Shown one piece after another: positions 59,165 through 64,000 of a stretch of 64,000 nt of DNA. The notes beneath the pieces were generated by a model that was given only the letters and a program-made list of their open reading frames with translations, made no database searches and had not been told where the DNA came from. A program made the position numbers and the translations under genes. The stretch comes from Adineta ricciae (lineage: Eukaryota > Rotifera > Eurotatoria > Adinetida > Adinetidae), in NCBI GenBank assembly GCA_905250025.1, contig CAJNOJ010000158.1, forward strand, positions 62,001 to 126,000. Reading direction: 5' to 3'. Each line of letters opens with the position of its first letter. The stretch's first letter is position 1.

Positions 59165-59249
59165 CTAGTTAATCATTTGTCTTCTTATTTGTCGTTGCCG
59201 CTCTTCAGGAGCATTCGATGGTACACCAGATATGTTGGAGAAATGAATA
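59165..59249 (-). pseudogene. Second piece of helicase 3' end at the copy-B edge
   Basis: Nearly identical to 56836-56920: the last codons of the DDX21-like gene ending with TAG at 59165. It is cut by the N at 59250, so a full allele may continue on another contig. Confidence 0.7.
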
Positions 59250-59250
59250 N

Positions 59251-59637
59251 TGGAAGTTGTTCCAGAAGATTTTGACTTAAATTCAATGTTTCTAAATGAT
59301 CGAGCTTTTCGAATAAATCATCATTTAACCGTTGAATTTGATTATTCGATAGATTCAAATGCCGAAGATCGACTAGGAGTTTAACTTCGATGGGAATTTC
59401 TTTCAATTTGTTCGAGGTTAACGTCAGTGTTGATAGATGAGTTAACTTTCCGATATCTCCAGAGAGATATTCGATTGATGGACATTGGCTGATCTCAAGA
59501 AAATTCAATTGTTTCAATGTCCAAATCGTCTCATCTAACGCTTGTTTTTCTTCATAATATTTTCGTAATTTATCACCTGATAAAACCAATTCGTATCGAT
59601 GATTTGATGCGACTTGTTCAACTTCAGGCCAAACCAT
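59251..59637 (-). CDS. LRRC47: LRRC47, 5' portion (start codon and LRRs)
   Basis: 129 codons from ATG at 59637. MVWPEVEQVASNHRYELVLS is the characteristic LRRC47 N-terminus, followed by LNFLEISQCPSIEYLSGDIG and LRRs (LTLTSNKLKEIPIEVKLL, LNLSNNQIQRLNDDLF, LNLSQNLLEQLP). It stops at the N at 59250. The next LRR (SNQLTEIP) is at 43674, so about a dozen residues are missing between the halves if the repeat spacing is regular. Confidence 0.9.
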
Positions 59638-62600
59638 TCTTCCTTTTTTTTTCTCTTTATCAGTTTATATCGGAAAACAATGTGGTCGTAGCAGAGAATA
59701 AATAAAAAAATCTTGTGCAAGACAATGACTCATCACGAGAGATTTCTTCCTCTCAAACGACTTTTTTATTTTAATAAAATTATCGAAAAAATTCTTTTTC
59801 TTTTGTGTTTTTCCGTAAGAGAAAATACAAAACTGGCATAAAGTCACCATATAGATGTCGCTAGTGGGTCAGTCTCACTGTTTGTGGATGATGAAGATGA
59901 TGTCTGAGGAGAGACATCAGAAAGGATCAAGACAAGATAATGTGGTTCGTGTGCATACTTCTGATCGATTTATTCGACGATCTAATCAATTCTCACTCAT
60001 AAAATCATAGAAACAAATGATAGGACGTTATGTGAATGCCGAAGCCAGTTGTTGTAGCTTTGAGCCAGTCATGAAATCACATCTTATTCTTTTGCAATAG
60101 TCGTTCCATCGTCGACCTTCTATAGTAAAAAAGACGTTTCTTTTCTTTAATTATTGCCTTTCTCCCTTGCTGACAATTCATCGCTTTGAAATCGTAAAAC
60201 ACATGACGGAACTTCTTGGTCGTTTTCGATATGATATTTGTCGTATGAATAAACATCGAATATGCGAAACAGAAAACAAAGAACAGTGACTATCTGTGTA
60301 TCTGTGACTGTGTTCATTCACGTCAAAGCAATGCCATCGTTGACCACTTTGCTTTCGTTGCCTAACGAATTACTTCTCTCGAATATCTTTATTCAGTCCT
60401 GGCGTCTTGTGCAGCCGATATGTGAACTACCGATAAGAACGTTCGTTGCTTTACTGTTCAACTTGACTTTAACAATGACCGAACAAATATTGACCGGTGG
60501 AAAGCATGATTGTCGCATGTACACAAATTAATAGAAGTTCTTTTTTTGTTCTTTGTTAACATCTTCACACAGTTGTGGAGTGATCGTAGTTAATGGTCAA
60601 AGATGATAATGGGTTTACGAATAGAATTTTGTACACTCTGAATTCGTCGCGTGGATTTCGTGAAACGGTTTTACTATGGAGATTTCAAACGAAAACATAC
60701 GACGAAATATAGAGATTTCTCACTCTACTTGGAGAGTGTTTATCCCTTCTATGAATTCGACTGAAAAAGGAAAGCTTTGTTGACATTCACCTGTTTATTA
60801 ACATCTTCAACAAATCCTCGACTTTGTTTACCTTGATAGAATTCAGTGGAGAATCATCTTCGTTATTGTTCACAAACATATTCATCTATAATCTGGTTCG
60901 TGTCCTCATTTTTTAACTCTTATCAACTGGAGACTATACACAACAGCTTGCAATGTATCAAAAGAATATTTATTGATATAATACAGCATGAAAAACTATG
61001 CAATAGGGCCGTTTTGATCCCACCACATGAACGAAGGATTAGCAGATGTTTTTTGGTTGTGTGGTGGTATTACACTAGATTCACTCGACGATGTTGTATC
61101 ATCGTTCAATCGGCTTTGTCGATAACGAAAAGCGAAAAAAAAATATCAGCGATGACACCAATTACCAGAAGAATCCAAAGCAGGCTGAATGAACGCGTTT
61201 GTTCGAGACTTGTGAGTTGCATTCAGACGTGATTGAATTTAGAGCAAACTTCCCAAGCTGAACTGTTTTCATTTAACCTCACTCTGCGATGTTTATCGTT
61301 ATTATAATTCAATTACTACATTGCTTCGTCGAATGATAAATCTTGAGGACTTAACGTTCTCATTGACAGTGAAAAGATCTGATTCGATTCATATCGATGG
61401 TGTTAATTTATACAACGGAATTTTTATTCATATGTAGCCAAAGAAAATACGGTGACTAATTGTTCAGGTGAGAGTGACGAATAGTTTTACTGCTGATGCT
61501 GCTAGTTTCAATTTTGCTAAATTGAAAGAACTTGACGCATGCGGATTATCTGATCGACCAGACAATTTTTCCGAATATTTTCCTTTAATCCACAAATTAT
61601 ACTAAAAAAGTGAACCTTAACCCCAATTTCCACAAAAATCTTCTGTAAAATATTCGAAACTACATGTATAAGTAAACATTCTACAAATACTATCAAACAA
61701 TGATAACTCCATAATCAGAGGATGACTTTCTTCCTATTCTATTACGCACACATTGTTTTTTTTTTCTTTATATAGACACTCTAACACTGAGCAAAGTGAA
61801 TGTGTAAGAAATTGATTATTATCTGAGAGATAGTCGGAAAATCGGATATGGCGACTTTCTCATAGACAAGTCCTTGAAATATTTCCATTGTGGTGATCGT
61901 TTTCTATGGAGATTTTTGACAACAGTTACAAGACAGCGTCATTGATTTACTAGACATGCATCTCATCTGTTCTTGTAATGCTAATTTCCAAGCATTATCT
62001 GATGCACAACACACGAAAATGTATAAATAAAGTGATGAAAGATTAATTTTCATATTATATGTCACATATATGATAAATTATGGGCTCGGCTTATAAGGAA
62101 GGTCGGTTCACATTAACAAGTTTACAATCCGTCTTGTTGCTAATCGGATAAGACAGTGTGCTTTGACTTTATCTATGCTACTAATTTAATAATAGTTCTT
62201 ATCTATAACATGCATTAGTTTTGTAGATGAAATGTCAGAGAACAAGTAACGCTCGTCGAATACTTTATTAGCATCTTTCTCTTACCGAATATGTTTCTAA
62301 ACACCAGAAAAGTACTTGAACACTTTTGCGAATTACTGCTAGATTTGTGTGTTCGAGACCAGTCAATGAAGTGCAATCACATGCGCAAGTAGGGGGTTTC
62401 TATGTTTTAGACACTTCAGTAAGAATTTTTTTACTCGAAGTAATTATAAATAATTGAGTGCCCCACAATGAACGCCCACTGAGAAGAGTATATATAATGG
62501 AAAACAAAAGAGAAAGGAATTGAATTGACCTGATAAAACTTTCTCTAAGTTCAAATGATGTTATTTGCCCGTTTTATTCTATCGTTTGTCAAAGTCGGCG

Positions 62601-63705
62601 AAAAGTGACAAAAATTAACTCTCTGACACTTATATACCTCTCAATCTATGTAATCATCTTAGATACGATGATTCCAGACGAGCCAATCTTTTTATTAATA
62701 TCTTCATCAAAGTAAATGATTACAGAGTCATCAAAGTCCGGAAGAGAAATCACAAACGGCTGTTGAAATGGTCTCCTTTTATTTCGATGTAGTCGTACTT
62801 TTAAATTGATTTCGTGCTTTGTGAAACATTATCCAATAGTCATCGACCTAAATCATTTTTCTTAGTCAATGAATCGATGACATATGTGAATATACATGTC
62901 TTGTTCTTCTGTTCTTTCGTCACTAAGTTTGCTTCTCATTATGGAAACACATGGACTGTATCTGCAAAGTATGCGAAATATTTGGAAAATTATTGTCAGA
63001 AAAGAAATGCGCGTTGTTCACTATCAATTACAGAAGGAAATCACTTTCCGGATGTGTAGTTGGACTTCCTGCAGATAACAAGGAAGTAAAGAGCGGTCAA
63101 TACCTTAGGCATCATCTTATCGTTATAAGTACGTCAATTGCTCTTGATGAGAAAGAGAAAAAAAAGAATCTTCTTTTTCCTTACAGAGGAAAAAAATCTT
63201 TATTATCATTCCAACTAGTGTTTTCTCTGAGATGAAAAGTGTCAAAAATAACAAGTGGGAATAATAGCGTTTCTCAAAATATCATTAGGAGATACAAATC
63301 AGACAGAATAAGGTCAAGCTATCGATCTTCAACGGAGCAAAGAATTTAATTATAAAATACTTGGGAAAAAAGGTAAGAAAATGTCTTGTGTAAAGCTAAT
63401 AATGAATAAAGTTTAGTTGTTTTTTTTTTGAATGACGATTGAAATAATTGGTCCGTTGACATGAGAAATTTCACTGAAGGAGAAATAATTCGAAAAGAAC
63501 TTGCTATTAAAGATAAAATTAATATTCCACTTGATAGTTGTTTCCGTTTGGTTAGAACGAGATAGATTTTCTATATCATATATTGGTTTTCTCCTCTCAT
63601 AACGTTTGTTTACAGTTCGCTATGGATCTGTATTATGATAGTAAGAATATCTTAGCTTAATAACAATTAAGAATTTGCCTTTGTTTGCTTCATATAGAAA
63701 ATGAG
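59638..63705. other. Gene-poor stretch
   Basis: About 4 kb without a gene I can support. The frame at 60262-60531 contains LPNELLLSNIF, which looks like the start of an F-box, but nothing after it fits. Frames at 60846-61232 and 62814-63235 have no recognisable domain. The last part should hold the promoter and first exon of the downstream GPCR. Confidence 0.45.
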
Positions 63706-64000
63706 ATGATAATGTACCCGCCTCCATTTGCAATTTTCAATGATACGATGACAGATGAATCCGAATCTTCATCAATCATTCTTTCTTCATTGCTTGGAAT
63801 TGTTTTAAGCTTAATTGCTTTTACAACAGCGATGGGCAATATTATCGTACTTTTGGCGTTTTATTGTGACAAAAAGTTACGTACAATCAATGGTAAGTCA
63901 TCTCAGAATTGACTTTTTCTATACTTGCTCTTGTTTCTTTACAAAAAAAAGATTATTTCATATTGAATATGGCTATTGCGGATTTTCTTGTTGGATTTTT
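63706..64000 (+). CDS. Amine-type GPCR, N-terminal part (runs off window)
   Basis: Exon from 63706 (or from the acceptor AG near 63697 if an earlier exon exists) to 63892, an intron of 59 bp, then from 63952. The protein reads an NDT glycosylation site, TM1 (LLGIVLSLIAFTTAMGNIIVLLAF) with GN, CDKKLRTIN, then TM2 DYFILNMAIADFLVGF with the class A LxxAD motif. The KKLRT(I/V)N link and TM2 resemble histamine H3 and muscarinic receptors. Subtype needs the rest of the gene. Confidence 0.8.

Larger units (their letters stand above)
43676..59249 (+). repeat. Segmental copy B of the 15-kb block, bounded by single Ns
   Basis: Starts one base after the N at 43675 and ends one base before the N at 59250. 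The left end corresponds to 12981 and the right end to 28354. Gene order and orientation equal copy A up to about 56570. After that B holds a deleted helicase fragment, a small pseudogene with a MITE, and a second piece of the helicase 3' end. LRRC47 sequence lies immediately outside both Ns. Confidence 0.9.

Noticed and set aside
60262-60531. Possible F-box (LPNELLLSNIF)
   Set aside because: Only the first ten residues resemble an F-box; the rest does not and no further exon was found.
1-64000. CRISPR arrays, bacterial operons, rRNA genes or telomeric repeats
   Set aside because: No regularly spaced repeats, no rRNA-like stretches and no telomere-type tandem hexamers were seen. tRNA genes were not found by eye, but a covariance-model scan would be needed to exclude them.

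Overview
The window is AT-rich animal nuclear DNA. Genes have short introns (mostly about 45-60 bp, GT-AG), both strands are densely used, and seven-transmembrane receptor genes are abundant. Two genes fuse an arginine-type ADP-ribosyltransferase to tetratricopeptide repeats. Kelch propellers on a transmembrane Ser/Thr stalk and several small C2-domain genes are also present. This mix is what I would expect of a bdelloid rotifer (Adineta/Rotaria type). The species call is inference from gene content.

Layout. 1-4102: 5' part of a TRPM-type cation channel (minus). 4718-5701: intronless GPCR. 8063-9459: two tandem C2 genes. 9786-11454: eleven-exon membrane protein whose Thr-rich stalk is built from eight tiny in-frame exons. 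11510-12717: secreted protein with three internal repeats. 12981-28354 (copy A): Kelch gene, GH35 beta-galactosidase pseudogene, broken GPCR, SGNH hydrolase pseudogene, intact GPCR, an unrecognised two-exon gene, transposon debris and most of the region up to a DDX21-like helicase. 28270-35222: DDX21-like helicase, C2 gene, ADAT1, a cysteine-rich membrane protein and an SLC52A riboflavin transporter. 35338-40747: two tandem ADP-ribosyltransferase/TPR genes. 41105-43674: RNFT1-like E3 ligase and the 3' part of LRRC47. 43676-59249 (copy B): a second, same-orientation version of copy A, bounded by a single N at each end. 59251-59637: the 5' part of LRRC47. 59638-63705: no confident gene. 63706-64000: start of an amine-type GPCR.

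The main structural observation is that LRRC47 is cut in two by copy B. The two halves are LRRs on the same strand and would nearly join if the block were removed. A misplaced homologous contig is the simplest explanation, but a real insertion is not excluded. Comparing A with B shows which genes are kept (Kelch, one GPCR, the unrecognised two-exon gene), which decay differently in the two copies (GPCR, GH35, SGNH, helicase), and where mobile DNA landed: a truncated LINE with a 20-bp target-site duplication in A, an empty site in B, and CCCAGG-ended short elements.

The minus-strand run LRRC47-RNFT1 and ART2-ART1-SLC52A is tightly packed, with gaps of 68, 113 and 115 bp. Polypyrimidine-AG acceptors lie just upstream of at least two start codons, which would fit spliced-leader operons.
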